DNA from: Sabellastarte sp. h YS-2021
Taxonomy: Eukaryota; Annelida; Polychaeta; Sabellida; Sabellidae
Direction of reading: 5' to 3'
Assembly: GCA_964017235.1 (NCBI GenBank)
Contig: OZ024929.1
Coordinates: 112,639,793-112,703,792 of the forward strand
DNA length: 64,000 bases
The notes beneath the pieces are model-generated. The model worked only from the letters and a program-made list of their open reading frames with translations. It had not been told where the DNA came from and did not search any database. The translations under genes were made by a program, and so were the position numbers. Positions 37,001-43,340 of the stretch are shown one piece after another (within the stretch, counting starts at the first letter, position 1; every line of letters begins with the position of its first letter).

Positions 37001-39656
37001 ACTTCCTTTTTCACTGTAAGGTGACCATAACTTCATTCATGTTGCGACTTTAAGGTGACCATAATATGAGAATCTCCCTTCAATATCAATATATGTTAGA
37101 TATGGAAAAAGAAAGGAGCCAGATGGCTTTATTCAAATGTTATGACTTTAGGGGGGGGCCAAAATTATATTAACAGTTTAAGGTCACCTTAAAGTCCGGA
37201 TAACCCTTTGGTTTGCCATCCTTTATAAGTGTGCAAAGTTTAACTGAGGTCAGTCGAACAATAAGATAATTGGAGGCTGAAAATCCCCTTATTTCACTTT
37301 AAGGTGGCTACAACTCCATTCATACTGAGAGTTTAAGGTGACCATACATATTATTTTTATCTAGTTTAATACCAGTGATAATTTCGATAAAAAAATGGAA
37401 AAAGAAAGGAGCCAGAGATTTTATTCCAATTTGATGACTTTAAACAGGCCATATGTCCATTCACATTTTGAGTTTAAGGTCACCATAAAGTCAGGATATT
37501 CCTTTGACAAATCTTAATATATGTGCCAAGTTTGGTTGAAAAAAGTGAAAAACTAAGTGAACTGGAGGCCTAAAACCCCCTTTTTGACATCAAGGTGACC
37601 TTAAGATTGCAGATACAGGGCTAAAACTTCGGCATGTGAAAGATTATCAAAAAGTAGCTGAATAAGTTATTCCAACAAAACGCCAAAATCCTGACCGTTT
37701 TGGAGATACAGACCAAGTACCCTTTTTTAAAAAATTTACGAAAATAAAACGTCTCCCATTCAGGCATCTATGGTCCGATTGATGAGAAAATCCTTTCCGA
37801 CCTTGGAAATTTGGTCTAAAATGTACCTGATAAATTTTATAGCACAGGTGTGTGTGTTTTTTTCCAAAACGCGATGACGAAGTGTTTTGGAGCTATGCTT
37901 AAGTTAAGGTCTGCGCAAAGTATCCCAAAAATTTTTCCCGCCCCTATAGTTTTAAAGAAAGATAAGAAGGAAAGAAAAATTTGAAAGGCTAAGAAGTTAT
38001 TAAAGGGAGACCATAATCCAGCGGCGGCAGCGGCGGCGATCAGTCAAACTTTGGTGAAAACAAATAAGCGTCCCTGACGGGCCGCTTAAATACTTATTGG
38101 TTGTCATTGGGCCTGGAGAATTAACTTGTTGAGAAGTGTCATAACAATGAAATTCAAATTGTAATCCAGAATGTGTCCTTGTGTATAAAAGGGGCCCCCA
38201 TCTTTCTCTTCCAAATCAGTTCAAGCCAGTGTACATCACTGTGAGCTTCATGAAGATCAAGGTTTTGGGGTAGTTACATTGTTGGAACTTCCAAGATGAA
38301 AAGAAAAGGGATCACAAAGAAATCTTCAGCCAAGAGATTTAGGCAGTGTTTACCAATCCCAGTTGAAATTGTTGATTATCCTTGTGCAGTGTGTAATGCT
38401 GAGGTCAAAGACAATATAGTTGAATGCTCATCATGCAAGACATGCCTCTTGTTTGATCTTGTTTTGTATGGCAGTTAGTGTTGGTATCGAATAATAATAT
38501 GTATATCGATATCAAACCATATTTTTGCTTCTGTATCGATCAATATTGAAATATCGGGTCATTGGTGTTTTCCCGAGAAAGAGCTTCCAAACCCTTTCAC
38601 GAGTTTTAGAAGTTTCCCGAAACGTACACAAATATGGTGCTTACTTTAGCCGTAAGTGAAATTTGACAAAAAATGATAGGAAAACCAATATATTTCCTAA
38701 CTTTTATAATATTTTATTTACATGGAAAACAGCTTAATTGCATCTATTTAGTAGTATGTTCCGATATTGATATTGTACCCTACATTATCGATATCAGTAT
38801 ATTTAGCATGGATCGATAAATATTTCAATATCGATAAACAATACCAGCACTAATGGCAGTGTATGATCACTTTATTAGTGTTTAGCTAGATAAATCCAAA
38901 TGCATAGTAGACTATTAGTAGTGTATGATCAGTTCATTAGTATTTCTCAGTTGTTATTACAGTTACATCCACCTGCACCCCAGTATTAATACAATTTTTT
39001 TAAACTAATTTGAAATTATTATTACTTGATTACTTTTATATCTCAATTATAGTGTAGTCTGTTTTTCTTTATTACTTTTATATCTTAATCACAGTGGCTA
39101 TTCTGCCGTAAAATAGAGTATGGCTTATTTTACCGACGGTCAAACAAAATTAGGTTGCAACCTCAAAAATTGTATAAAGTAATGTCATTCATTTCACTAC
39201 TTTGTGTATCCTAAATACAGCATAAACATGCACTGACCAAACTTATATTCTAACTAAATAAATCTCCTTGCAGTAAATAGCCCGACCCATTTTACAGCTG
39301 TCATAATGGAAACGTCACAATAATTCAAAGGAAAAATCAAAATTCAACTCGCTATATTAACATCGGTGCATCAATAAACGTGGACACAAAGTGAAATCAT
39401 ATACAAGAGATAAAGGGGTTTTAAACCTTCTTATATGGACTATCATAACTGGGATATCATATATTTGGCTCACAAGCTGTTGCCGATGACATGGAAACAG
39501 GACTTAAAACACGGTCATCACATATTTTTACAGGCTTTTCCCCAACCACTCAGCGTAACGTTAGCAAATTACCTCGCCACTGTTTCGTCGTCTCTTTCCT
39601 AAATTTATCATTCCAACTACACGTTTACGCTTTTTTCCAAGCATAGTGTCAGCCAT
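4227..39656 (-). CDS. MFSD14: MFSD14 (HIAT1)-like transporter, 11-exon gene
   Basis: The gene encodes a multi-pass membrane protein of the major facilitator superfamily, MFSD14/HIAT1 group, a set of orphan solute carriers reported mainly on intracellular membranes. The eleven exons join in frame to about 518 residues; vertebrate MFSD14A has about 490. The N-terminus is basic. The first membrane segments follow (FLEFFAWGLLTSP, exon 2), then the MFS motif A GALSDVWGRK at residues 93-102 (exon 4), FAYVAD (exon 5), VPESLPEK (exon 6), FLSYLPEAGEYS (exon 7) and GIRGLCNGLGPALFGFIFY (exon 10). A polar tail follows in exon 11. All borders are GT-AG and the phases fit. Long introns 1, 3 and 9 carry transposons. 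I cannot tell whether this is the A or B paralogue; a mollusc may have one ancestral gene. Confidence 0.93.
4497..5202. other. Intron 10, no other feature seen
   Basis: Ordinary AT-rich intron sequence. I found no inverted repeats or coding frames beyond chance. Confidence 0.6.
5203..5387 (-). CDS. MFSD14: MFSD14-like exon 10
   Basis: The exon begins with the last two bases of the split Gly codon and encodes GVVTGIRGLCNGLGPALFGF followed by IFYLFHVDL and a polar loop. GIRGLCNGLGPAL is the strongest family signature. It ends in phase 0 at GTAAGT. Confidence 0.95.
5829..6346. mobile_element. hAT-type MITE inside Helentron-like copy 1
   Basis: The ends are TAGTGCTGGGA and its reverse complement TCCCAGCACTA. 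The 8-bp target duplication CCGAATAC flanks it at 5821-5828 and 6347-6354. Copy 2 of the host repeat has the unoccupied site at about 25022, a natural empty-site control. An 8-bp duplication with an 11-bp TIR of this type marks hAT-driven elements. It is 518 bp and shows no transposase frame. Confidence 0.9.
7581..9030. repeat. About 350-bp tandem units inside Helentron-like copy 1
   Basis: The block starting AGTTTGAAACTTCTCAGACT recurs at about 7581, 7931, 8281, 8632 and 8980, giving five diverged units with a period near 350 bp. Short open frames in it with similar peptides (HTQVKCLL, SHSLTVTGLK) result from the repeats and not from genes. Confidence 0.85.
9378..9400. repeat. CGG microsatellite
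   Basis: About seven CGG units lie near the right end of the Helentron-like element. Copy 2 has about ten units at 28046-28077, so the tract varies in length between copies. Confidence 0.9.
9719..9929 (-). CDS. MFSD14: MFSD14-like exon 9
   Basis: The exon encodes 70 codons plus one base: TAILALLMKYLGPKHTIIIG, then FEMIQLFIYGFGSQSWLMW and AMGSITYPAISAFVSNHAA. These are membrane segments 9 and 10. It ends in a split Gly codon (1+2) at GTGAGT. The Helentron-like insertion in intron 9 ends about 270 bases from the donor. Confidence 0.95.
10640..10711 (-). CDS. MFSD14: MFSD14-like exon 8
   Basis: Twenty-four codons read VMGFTKELVASFIALIGVLS and VLAQ, one membrane helix. The acceptor is TTTTTTAG and the donor GTAAGT. 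The exon is too short to be found alone, but its phase, order and content fit between exons 7 and 9. Confidence 0.92.
10997..11110 (-). CDS. MFSD14: MFSD14-like exon 7
   Basis: Thirty-eight codons encode membrane segment 7 and the loop FLSYLPEAGEYSCFFVYLKL, typical of the family. The acceptor is TTCCAG and the donor GTAATG. Confidence 0.94.
11646..11864 (-). CDS. MFSD14: MFSD14-like exon 6
   Basis: Seventy-three codons in phase 0 include SATFAASLVTSPAIGAYL, a central hydrophobic segment, FILVAVPESLPEKYRPASW and KADPFG. The VPESLPEK block is diagnostic for MFSD14 at the start of the cytoplasmic middle loop. The donor is GTAAGA. Confidence 0.95.
12915..13029 (-). CDS. MFSD14: MFSD14-like exon 5
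   Basis: The exon starts with the last base of a split Trp codon and encodes WYFAILSISGIFSVTFSIVF followed by AYVADVTSDEDRSAAYGL. These are membrane segment 4 and the following loop. The donor is GTAAAT in phase 0. Confidence 0.95.
14652..14663. repeat. Poly-G run
   Basis: Twelve G bases lie about 65 bases past the donor of exon 4, in intron 4. Confidence 0.9.
14727..14854 (-). CDS. MFSD14: MFSD14-like exon 4, MFS motif A
   Basis: This 128-base exon encodes GLLSFMSAPLIGALSDVWGR and onward through TCAPIPLMKFSP. GALSDVWGRK is the loop 2-3 motif A signature of the major facilitator superfamily, with the Asp and Arg that gate the fold. The last codon (Trp) is split 2+1 with exon 5. The donor is GTGAGC. 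Confidence 0.95.
15346..15677. mobile_element. Miniature DIRS-derived foldback
   Basis: Two 65-bp arms at 15346-15410 and 15613-15677 are exact reverse complements. They enclose about 200 bp that match, in reverse orientation, the terminal leader of the DIRS copies at 1.54-1.69 and 20.56-20.70 kb. The arms share CTTGTGAGGATAAGGTAAG with the DIRS ends but have a different outer tail. It looks like a deletion derivative of a related DIRS subfamily. Perfect arms suggest a young insertion or recent correction. Confidence 0.75.
15674..15718. repeat. DIRS left terminal inverted repeat
   Basis: The sequence ATTTTATTGCGTAAAATAGC and onward to GTGCTTG is the reverse complement of 20693-20738 except for one T indel. 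It abuts the foldback element directly. Confidence 0.8.
16440..17140 (-). pseudogene. DIRS tyrosine recombinase remnant
   Basis: The minus strand near 16590-16530 reads TLCPLTVLSYYQDSTS, matching the family's 'LCPVRALKYYLDRT' block ahead of the catalytic HxxR. Upstream, at about 16610-16680, it reads SDAPDGSNQWSFQLTNL in another frame. The 16615-16700 block recurs in diverged form at 16800-16880, so part of the domain is duplicated. I could not find an intact R-HxxR-Y set. Confidence 0.45.
17285..18200 (-). pseudogene. DIRS RNase H and linker remnant
   Basis: The block VEMFATNMSHKLPFYVASPG (about 17690-17750) followed by KMIVVAPWWPMIHWLWGL (about 17500-17550) is typical of the RNase H to recombinase linker in DIRS. 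Before it, the RNase H end 'RxIxGxLNVxxDSLSR' appears three times in diverged form (near 17835, 18031 and 18140; DNA block TTTCAAGGATTGCAGTAGGC). A local tandem duplication therefore has broken the gene. Stops and frame changes are frequent. Confidence 0.6.
18214..18226. repeat. Poly-C run
   Basis: Thirteen C bases lie inside the DIRS remnant between RNase H and RT. Confidence 0.9.
18485..18531 (-). repeat. 47-base poly-T run
   Basis: A pure T run of 47 bases lies in the DIRS RT/RNase H interval. It could be the poly-A tail of an element on the minus strand or simple slippage; no recognisable retroposed body adjoins it. Confidence 0.9.
18690..19480 (-). pseudogene. DIRS reverse transcriptase
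   Basis: Minus-strand order is NKYLLVASFKLETAELIRNS, KDAFFYVPTHQVFQHLL, TYQFKALNFGLATAPLVFT, KAAKLFLQSHRIGVHHI, YLDHWLFSVRKRHQYWVQTK and DFLGYHYILVPGKFC. These are the palm and thumb of a DIRS RT. The YLDD catalytic box reads YLDH in one repeat and is unrecognisable in the other. A 152-bp tandem duplication (18785-19088) covers exactly this box. About ten residues that usually separate NSV from DAFF are missing. Confidence 0.75.
18785..19088. repeat. Two 152-bp tandem copies over the RT catalytic box
   Basis: TTTCCTGGTACCAAAA starts at about 18789 and again at 18941, and CTAGGTATATGGTGAA closes each copy at about 18920 and 19072. The copies differ at about ten positions. Confidence 0.85.
19500..20690 (-). 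pseudogene. DIRS leader and possible gag region
   Basis: This equals about 300-1690 of the first DIRS copy. The longest minus frame (19931-20293, 120 codons) contains DSLLWVERHPGTVTGLPPKR, which I do not recognise. Its position between terminal repeat and RT is where DIRS gag lies. The repeated peptide CCKVFSG occurs at two places, so the region contains a small internal duplication. Confidence 0.35.
20693..20738. repeat. DIRS right terminal inverted repeat
   Basis: CAAGCACTTGTGAGGATAAG and onward to ACGCAATAAAAAT is the inverted partner of 15674-15718. The same sequence closes the first DIRS copy at about 1688-1732. Confidence 0.8.
20850..21240. repeat. About 145-bp tandem units rich in AGGTCA
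   Basis: Three units carry GGTTTCTGAGATATAGCCTG (20897, 21042, 21188; period near 145) with CAAGGTCAAAGGTCAAATCA between them. Each unit has several AGGTCA sites, often in the form TCAAGGTCA. Confidence 0.8.
21293..22557. other. Intron 3 sequence, no feature seen
   Basis: AT-rich, with no recognised repeat ends or coding frame. Confidence 0.4.
22569..22802 (-). mobile_element. tRNA-headed SINE with conserved 3' domain
   Basis: An 11-bp duplication CTTGTCATAAT flanks it (22558-22568 and 22803-22813). The minus strand starts GGTGGTGTAGCGGTTAGAGG (A box) with B box TTTCGAATCTG, then the shared domain with GTGGTTTACAGTGCAGAATC. It is the best preserved copy of this family here. Confidence 0.85.
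22935..24320 (-). mobile_element. Third-family Helentron-like element
   Basis: The hairpin GCATCGGAGATGC (22948-22960) is followed by CTACCCCACAGCCC. Many tandem units of 115-230 bp with GTTTCTGAGATA and AGGTCA follow (starts near 23348, 23464, 23691, 23809, 23953). The right end with CCATCCAGACCC and CCAGCCCTTAAAA is at about 24270-24320. The right inverted repeat is decayed. Confidence 0.5.
23628..23651. repeat. 24-base poly-C run
   Basis: A pure C run within the AGGTCA tandem array. Confidence 0.9.
24400..24852. repeat. 130-155-bp tandem repeat, left part
   Basis: Units with TTTTCAAGTTACAATTGATT and CTCAACAGTGAGAACC begin near 24473, 24601 and 24756. The array continues at 28125-28680 after the Helentron-like insertion. 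Joining the two sides restores the regular unit, which fixes the insertion point. Confidence 0.8.
24853..28124 (-). mobile_element. Helentron-like non-autonomous element, copy 2
   Basis: Same ends as copy 1 (ACTAGA, stem-loop, TATCCCCAGAC; right GTCTGGGGATATA). It is 3272 bp without the MITE. It sits in the tandem array of 24.4-28.7 kb; comparing interrupted with intact units places the insertion at GATGA|ATAAG with no target duplication. Only scattered single-base and small indel differences separate it from copy 1, so both are recent or the region was duplicated. It contains five ~350-bp tandem units (26249-27690) and ten CGG units. Confidence 0.8.
28125..28680. repeat. 130-155-bp tandem repeat, right part
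   Basis: Continuation of the array at 24400-24852, with units containing TTTTCAAGTTACAATTGATT and ACAGCTATTACTCACTTATG. Units become more diverged to the right. Confidence 0.75.
28865..29318 (-). mobile_element. Third-family Helentron-like element, short copy
   Basis: The hairpin GCATCAGAGATGC (28871-28883) and CGTACCCCACAGCC lie at the left, with the inverted match GGGCTGCGGGGTA at 29302-29313. This copy keeps both asymmetric ends. A second start-like motif ACAAGAGGGTCAAAGATGCC at 29108 suggests a nested or alternative left end. Confidence 0.55.
29505..29700. repeat. Two ~100-bp direct repeats
   Basis: AGCAAACAGACGAACAGACA begins at 29507 and again at 29607, and GGCCTTGTAGTTTTGGTGAA recurs in each. 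No further copy is seen in the window. Confidence 0.85.
29720..30929. other. Intron 3 sequence, no feature seen
   Basis: No reading frame, inverted repeat or known repeat was recognised. Confidence 0.4.
30930..31560. repeat. 'GGGGTCAAAGGTCAAATT' repeat block
   Basis: Four diverged units (near 30960, 31120, 31265, 31410) share GGGGTCAAAG(G)TCAAATT, 'CATGACTTCCT' and 'ACCAATAACAAGGGAGATA', with a period near 145 bp. The same family forms a longer block at 52.9-54.5 kb. A 76-codon open frame at 31111-31341 is a by-product. Confidence 0.75.
31561..32420. other. Intron 3 sequence, no feature seen
   Basis: AT-rich, with nothing recognised. Confidence 0.4.
32421..32660. repeat. Fragment of the third Helentron-like family
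   Basis: AGCATCAGAGATGC at about 32430 is followed by a decayed version of the sequence at 28.87 kb (CAAAGATCAGGAGACTTTCA). A piece in the opposite orientation lies at 33105-33190. Confidence 0.6.
33200..33623. mobile_element. hAT-type MITE
   Basis: The 8-bp duplication TGGGTATT lies at 33192-33199 and 33624-33631. The ends are imperfect inverted repeats: left AATGCTAAAATGATTA, right complement GTAGAGCTGAAACGATTA, with further matching around CGATTAG. Duplication length and end sequence point to hAT. It is 424 bp and non-coding. Confidence 0.85.
33795..33857 (-). CDS. MFSD14: MFSD14-like exon 3
   Basis: This 63-base phase-0 exon encodes 21 residues including ETFPDQTFLMNGLIQGVK, the family's conserved loop and second membrane segment. 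The acceptor is TTTCAG and the donor GTAAGC. The 18.9-kb intron 3 follows. Confidence 0.93.
34165..34494 (+). mobile_element. Old tRNA-headed SINE next to exon 2
   Basis: The sequence from GCCACTGTGACCTGGTGGGA to GAGTATAAATACAATAAAAA aligns with the better kept copy at 48379-48666. It ends about 17 bases from the exon 2 donor, so it forms the 5' part of intron 2. Confidence 0.75.
34512..34607 (-). CDS. MFSD14: MFSD14-like exon 2
   Basis: The acceptor is TTTTCAG and the donor GTAAGT, both in phase 0. The exon encodes 32 residues including PSVYHALVVIFLEFFAWGLL, the first transmembrane segment and the best conserved N-terminal block of the family. A decayed SINE lies within 20 bases downstream of the donor, in intron 2. 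Confidence 0.93.
34608..35954. other. Intron 1, 3' part
   Basis: A diverged direct repeat of about 330 bp (units with TCTGGCCAATTTAGGGTCAT at about 35065 and 35355) is visible. No gene is seen. Confidence 0.5.
35955..36330. repeat. 111-bp tandem repeat, 3.4 copies
   Basis: AGTGGTTGCAAATGTTTACT starts at 35955, 36066 and 36177, and in diverged form at 36288. The exact 111-bp spacing and high identity of the first three units point to recent amplification. Confidence 0.92.
36645..38089 (-). mobile_element. Second Helentron-like family
   Basis: The left end is ACTAGA, the same terminal six bases as the 3.3-kb family. A perfect hairpin GTTTTTG-CCGA-CAAAAAC (36655-36672) follows, then AAGCGGCCC. 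The right end has the inverted match GGGCCGCTT at 38079-38087, preceded by a CGG-rich tract at about 38020-38036. Inside are repeats around TTTAAGGTGACCATAA, also found near 9.2 kb in the first family. Element length is 1445 bp; no protein is encoded. Confidence 0.65.
38184..38191 (+). promoter_or_regulatory. Possible TATA box
   Basis: TATAAAAG is followed about 30 bases on by an initiator-like CAAATCAGTTC and, at 38296, by the ATG of the small frame below. This is suggestive only. Confidence 0.3.
38296..38475 (+). pseudogene. Fragment with a PHD-like Cys pattern, cut by a MITE
   Basis: From the ATG the frame is basic (KRKGITKKSSAKRFRQ), then CAVCNAEVKDNIVECSSCKT, a C-x2-C-x9-C-x2-C pattern like the first half of a PHD or related zinc finger. 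The hAT MITE at 38476 interrupts it, and the frame ends soon after on either side. I do not recognise the gene; it could be the start of a captured or transposon-borne gene inside intron 1, on the strand opposite the host gene. Confidence 0.3.
38476..38852. mobile_element. hAT-type MITE, related to 5829-6346
   Basis: The 8-bp duplication ATGGCAGT lies at 38468-38475 and 38853-38860. The ends are TAGTGTTGGTATCGA and the complement TAGTGCTGGTATTG. The interior has many ATCGATA motifs arranged as an inverted repeat. The end resembles TAGTGCTGGGA of the other MITE, so one hAT family may mobilise both. Confidence 0.9.
38861..39572. other. Intron 1, 5' part
   Basis: No gene. A short direct repeat of GTATGATCA...TTCATTAGT follows the MITE. 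Confidence 0.4.
39573..39656 (-). CDS. MFSD14: MFSD14-like exon 1 (predicted start)
   Basis: Eighty-four bases encode 28 residues starting MADTMLGKKRKRV and ending NSGE, followed by the donor GTAATT in phase 0, which suits exon 2. A short basic N-terminus before the first membrane segment is normal for MFSD14. Another in-frame ATG lies at 39684-39686, followed upstream by an in-frame TAA at 39705-39707, so the start could be ten codons earlier. The exon is 5 kb from exon 2 and rests on composition and phase, not close sequence identity. Confidence 0.55.
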
Positions 39657-40840
39657 TAAACTTAAAATGAAGTGTTTTATTGACATTAAACCCGAACTTC
39701 CTCCTTAAGCCATATTTTCATTTGGCGATGACTACACAATATTTAGCCGCTAACAGGAAAAACCGAAAAATAGTGCGTATCATCCCGGAGTGAGAGCACT
39801 TGCATGTGGCTGATTATTGCTTGATTCTCGACGAAAATATGTTTTTATTGTTGATTATAAATTTTAATATAACTGAAGTTGCCTGAATTATGTACTGTCG
39901 TGAAGATGAACAAACACTAATCAACATTAGGATAATTAATATATATGAAATTAGAAAAAAAAATCAGTGAAAGAGGCAAATATAAGGTCTCATGAAAAAG
40001 CCTGATTAAACTCTAGAAGGATAATAGAAAACTATATATATTGGAAATTGTTTATCCACATATTAAATATATTTCACATCTTGTTATATATACAAGATAG
40101 TTGTACATTGTATGAGTAGGTAATGCATATAAACCTTAAAAGGTTGAGGCATTAGCAAGAAAATAAAACATAATAATAATCTATTTGTAACATCGTCTAG
40201 TTTTAAACTTGCCATTTTCCTTTTGCAGGTAAAAGAACATTTCTTTTTATTGCTGGAATCTGTCACAGATGTTGACCCATTAAAATGGCCACCAGGCATT
40301 CTTAAGTAGCTGGAAGAAATATAAATGAATACAGGCATGAGTAATTGCAGTATTATAATTTAAAGAGATATGGTACAAAATATTTGTCAAGTGCAAAAGC
40401 AAACTTGCAGTAACTTGTTATATAAGATTCCAAGAGACTTTAAAGATTTCATATTTGCAAATTTGTCTGCCCATTTGAGGTCCTTCACCAGCAAATAATT
40501 GAGACCAAGAAAGTTCTAAAAATAAACCAAAAGACCTTTCTTTGGATCAACTTATCCTTCAGTTGAAAGTCCTTCTTCTGGACACTATTTAATGATATTG
40601 TTCTTGCATGCAGACTTTTACTTGCAGTGACACTGCACACAAGGATCACAGAAGTTTAAGTGTTGCTGTGTTGTTTTACAATGATTTTTTGTGGGACTTG
40701 GAGAAAGATATGCTGATACTATTATGTCTATTACATGGCAGAAGATGTGGGTATAAATAGAACATACTGAGTGTGACAAGTGTTTCTCTAAAGAACAACA
40801 TCATAATTAACAACCCATGCATTTGCATTTATTTTAATGT
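39657..40840. other. Presumed promoter and upstream region of the MFSD14-like gene
   Basis: This interval separates exon 1 (minus strand) from the left LTR of the Gypsy element. No TATA box stands out on the minus strand at the expected distance. No coding frame is convincing. Confidence 0.35.
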
Positions 40841-41064
40841 TGTAATGTTTTTATCTAAAATGCCCTGTTATAATTCTCCACTAAAATATAATAGTGCATT
40901 GTGTATTTCATATATATCTATCTGGAGAATCCAGGTTTTGAGTCACAGTTATTATGAAGGGGTTCCCCAGCATGGTATATGATAGTGTGACTGCATATAT
41001 ACATTGAATAAAAGTTGTTTAGTTAAATCTGTGTAGTTCTTAAATGAGAAGAGATAATCTTACA
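40841..41064 (+). repeat. Left LTR
   Basis: It pairs with 45754-45975. It contains AATAAAAGTTG at about 41006, which could serve as a poly-A signal. Confidence 0.9.
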
Positions 41065-41085
41065 TTGGCGACGAAGATAAAGGTC
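41065..41085 (+). promoter_or_regulatory. Primer binding site
   Basis: TTGGCGACGAAGATAAAGG directly follows the LTR end. The TGG start, complementary to a tRNA CCA end, and its position make it the minus-strand primer site; the tRNA is not determined. Confidence 0.7.
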
Positions 41086-41185
41086 TGTAGATTTAATTGA
41101 CTATCTAATTTAGTGCTGGACAGGATTCTTGTAGTTTTAAACTTTAAAATAAAAAGAGACAGCAACAGCAAAACAAAGAAAAAAA

Positions 41186-42150
41186 ATGTCAGAGGAAGAG
41201 GCAACTGTGCCAAGTACTAGCCATGCAGCAAGTACTAGCCATGCTGGAGGCGGAGGTGTTGCAGGTGGATTAGGGGGATCACAAGTAGTAACAGATGTTG
41301 GACTTCCTTGCTTCAACCCCAAAGACGATCCAACAACTCTGGGCTCACGTTGGAAAAGGTGGAAGAGTGCATTTCAACTGTATCTGACATCCAAAGGTGT
41401 AACTGCTGATGGCCAGAGGTTGGCATTATTGTTACACATGGCTGGGATAGACTTCCAGGATGTATATTACACTCTTGTTAGTGAAGCAGAGGAGAAAACA
41501 TTCCAGCAGAGCATTCAAATTTTGGGCAATTATTTTACTCCGAAGGCCAATGTCAGTTTTGAAAGGCATGTGTTCCGATAGATGGAACAGGGACCATCAG
41601 AGACAGAGGACCAATTTGTGTGCCGTTTAAGGCAAAAAGCGACTTCGTGTGACTTCAGTGATGTAGATGAGGTCATACGGGATCAATTGATTGATCAGTG
41701 TTGGAATTCCCAGCTGCGGAGAAAATTTCTTGAGAAAACAGGAACAGTGTCATTGACAGATTTACAGGCTGTTGCCCGTGCGATGGAAGCACTGGACATG
41801 CAAGTCTGATCTATGGAAAAGGGAGCCGATGTTAATGCACTGCAAGGGCCTAAACCGATTCATACAGGGAGAGTACAGAATCAAGGGAGATCACGCAAAT
41901 CTAATAATGCCACCCCTAGCCGTACCACCGTGGGTGATGGGAAGAGGTGTTATCGTTGTGACGGGATAGGACACTTTGCTAAAGATAATTTGTGTCCAGC
42001 ACGAAATAGCACATGTAGAAAGTGTTCCAAAGTGGGACATTTTGCAAAATGTTGCAAGACAAAACACAGCTCCAACCAGGCTAGCACTGCTGCAAAGAAG
42101 GTTTATCAGATACAGGATGTAAATGGCCAGGATGACAGGAGAAATGTCTA
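41186..42150 (+). pseudogene. Gypsy gag remnant
   Basis: A frame from ATG 41186 carries a capsid-like region (WKRWKSAFQLYLTSKG) and is interrupted by TAG at 41579 and TGA at 41807 without changing frame. Two zinc knuckles follow at 41948-42055: the first C-x2-C-x4-H-x6-C, the second C-x2-C-x4-H-x4-C. The first has wider spacing than usual. Gag and pol are probably one frame in the ancestor. Confidence 0.85.
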
Positions 42151-42595
42151 TGCCTTTTCAGTGGATGATGTGTGTAATAAACAAAACAGTGCACTAGTAG
42201 ACTTGGTAATAGGGGGAGTTGAAGTCAAGTCAGTTCTCATTGATTCAGGTGCATCCTGTAATGTGATGGATAAGTGTACTTGGGAGGCCTTGAATGAAAA
42301 AGGGATTCAATGCAGCTCTAAGAGGTGTGAAAAAAAAAACTTTGCATATGGACAAACTAAAACAATAGAAGTTATTGGAACATTTCAAGCTGAATTAACC
42401 TGTGTAAAAAGTGGAAAGGCTTGCACAGGAAAATTCACAGTTATCAATGGAAATGGCCGAGTATTACTGGGTAAGGAAACAGCTGAGAAAATGAGAGTGT
42501 TAAGAGTTGGCCCAATTACAGGACATCATGTGTGTTCAGTAACAACTGAAGGATCTAATGGAGACATTATCGGGCAATATCCAGAAGTTTTTTAA
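42151..42595 (+). pseudogene. Gypsy protease remnant
   Basis: The aspartic protease site LIDSGASCNVM lies at about 42236-42268, with the DSG triad intact. The frame continues from gag and stops at TAA 42593, near the start of RT. Later residues LLGKETAEKM fit the protease end. Confidence 0.8.
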
Positions 42596-43340
42596 GGAGT
42601 GGGGAAACTGAAAAATTATCAGGATTCACTTCACTTTGATGACAGTGTCAAACCTATTGCACAACCAGTACGGCGGTTGCCATTTGGATTAAGGGAAAAG
42701 GTTGACAGTAAGTTGGATGAGCTCCTGAGAGAGGATATTATTGAGGAGGTGATATCAGTGCCTACGAAATGGGTGTCACCAGTTGTAGCTGTGCCAAAAT
42801 CCAATTAGGACATTAGACTTTGTGTTGACATGAGAAAAGCTAACACTGCAATCATACAAGAAAGACACAATGTTCTTACGATTGAAGAATTTGCAGGGAT
42901 CTACAATTTTCAGCAAGTGTGACCTCAAGTGGGGATTTCATCAAATAGAATTGGATGAAAAATCAAGGGATATCACAACATTCATCACACATAGAGGCCT
43001 TTACCGGTATAAAAGACCGGAATTACCTCAGCACCAGAGAAGTACCAGAAGATTATAAAATATGTGCTACAAGGGTGCCCTGGTGTTGCTAACATAGCAG
43101 ATGACCTAATCATACATGGGAAGGGATTAGAGGAGCATGACAGGCATTTGTTTGGTGTTTTGAAGAGATTGAAGGAATGTGGTCTCACCTTGAATGCTGA
43201 TAAGTGCCAATTCCGGCTCCCAAAACTCACTTTTTACGGACATGATTTGAGTCGGTCTGGAGTTTCGCCCAGTGAGGAAAAAGTGACGCAATTAGAGATG
43301 CAAAGGCACCACAGAACTCATCTGAGATAAGGTCATTCCT
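42596..43340 (+). pseudogene. Gypsy reverse transcriptase remnant
   Basis: The block starts with VKPIAQPVRRLPFGLREKV and VSPVVAVPKSN, has a TAG at 42806, shifts frame near 42870-42895, then reads FSKCDLKWGFHQIELDE. It shifts again near 43015 and reaches IADDLIIHGK at 43093-43122. Both catalytic Asp regions are visible. Another shift occurs near 43290. Confidence 0.88.
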
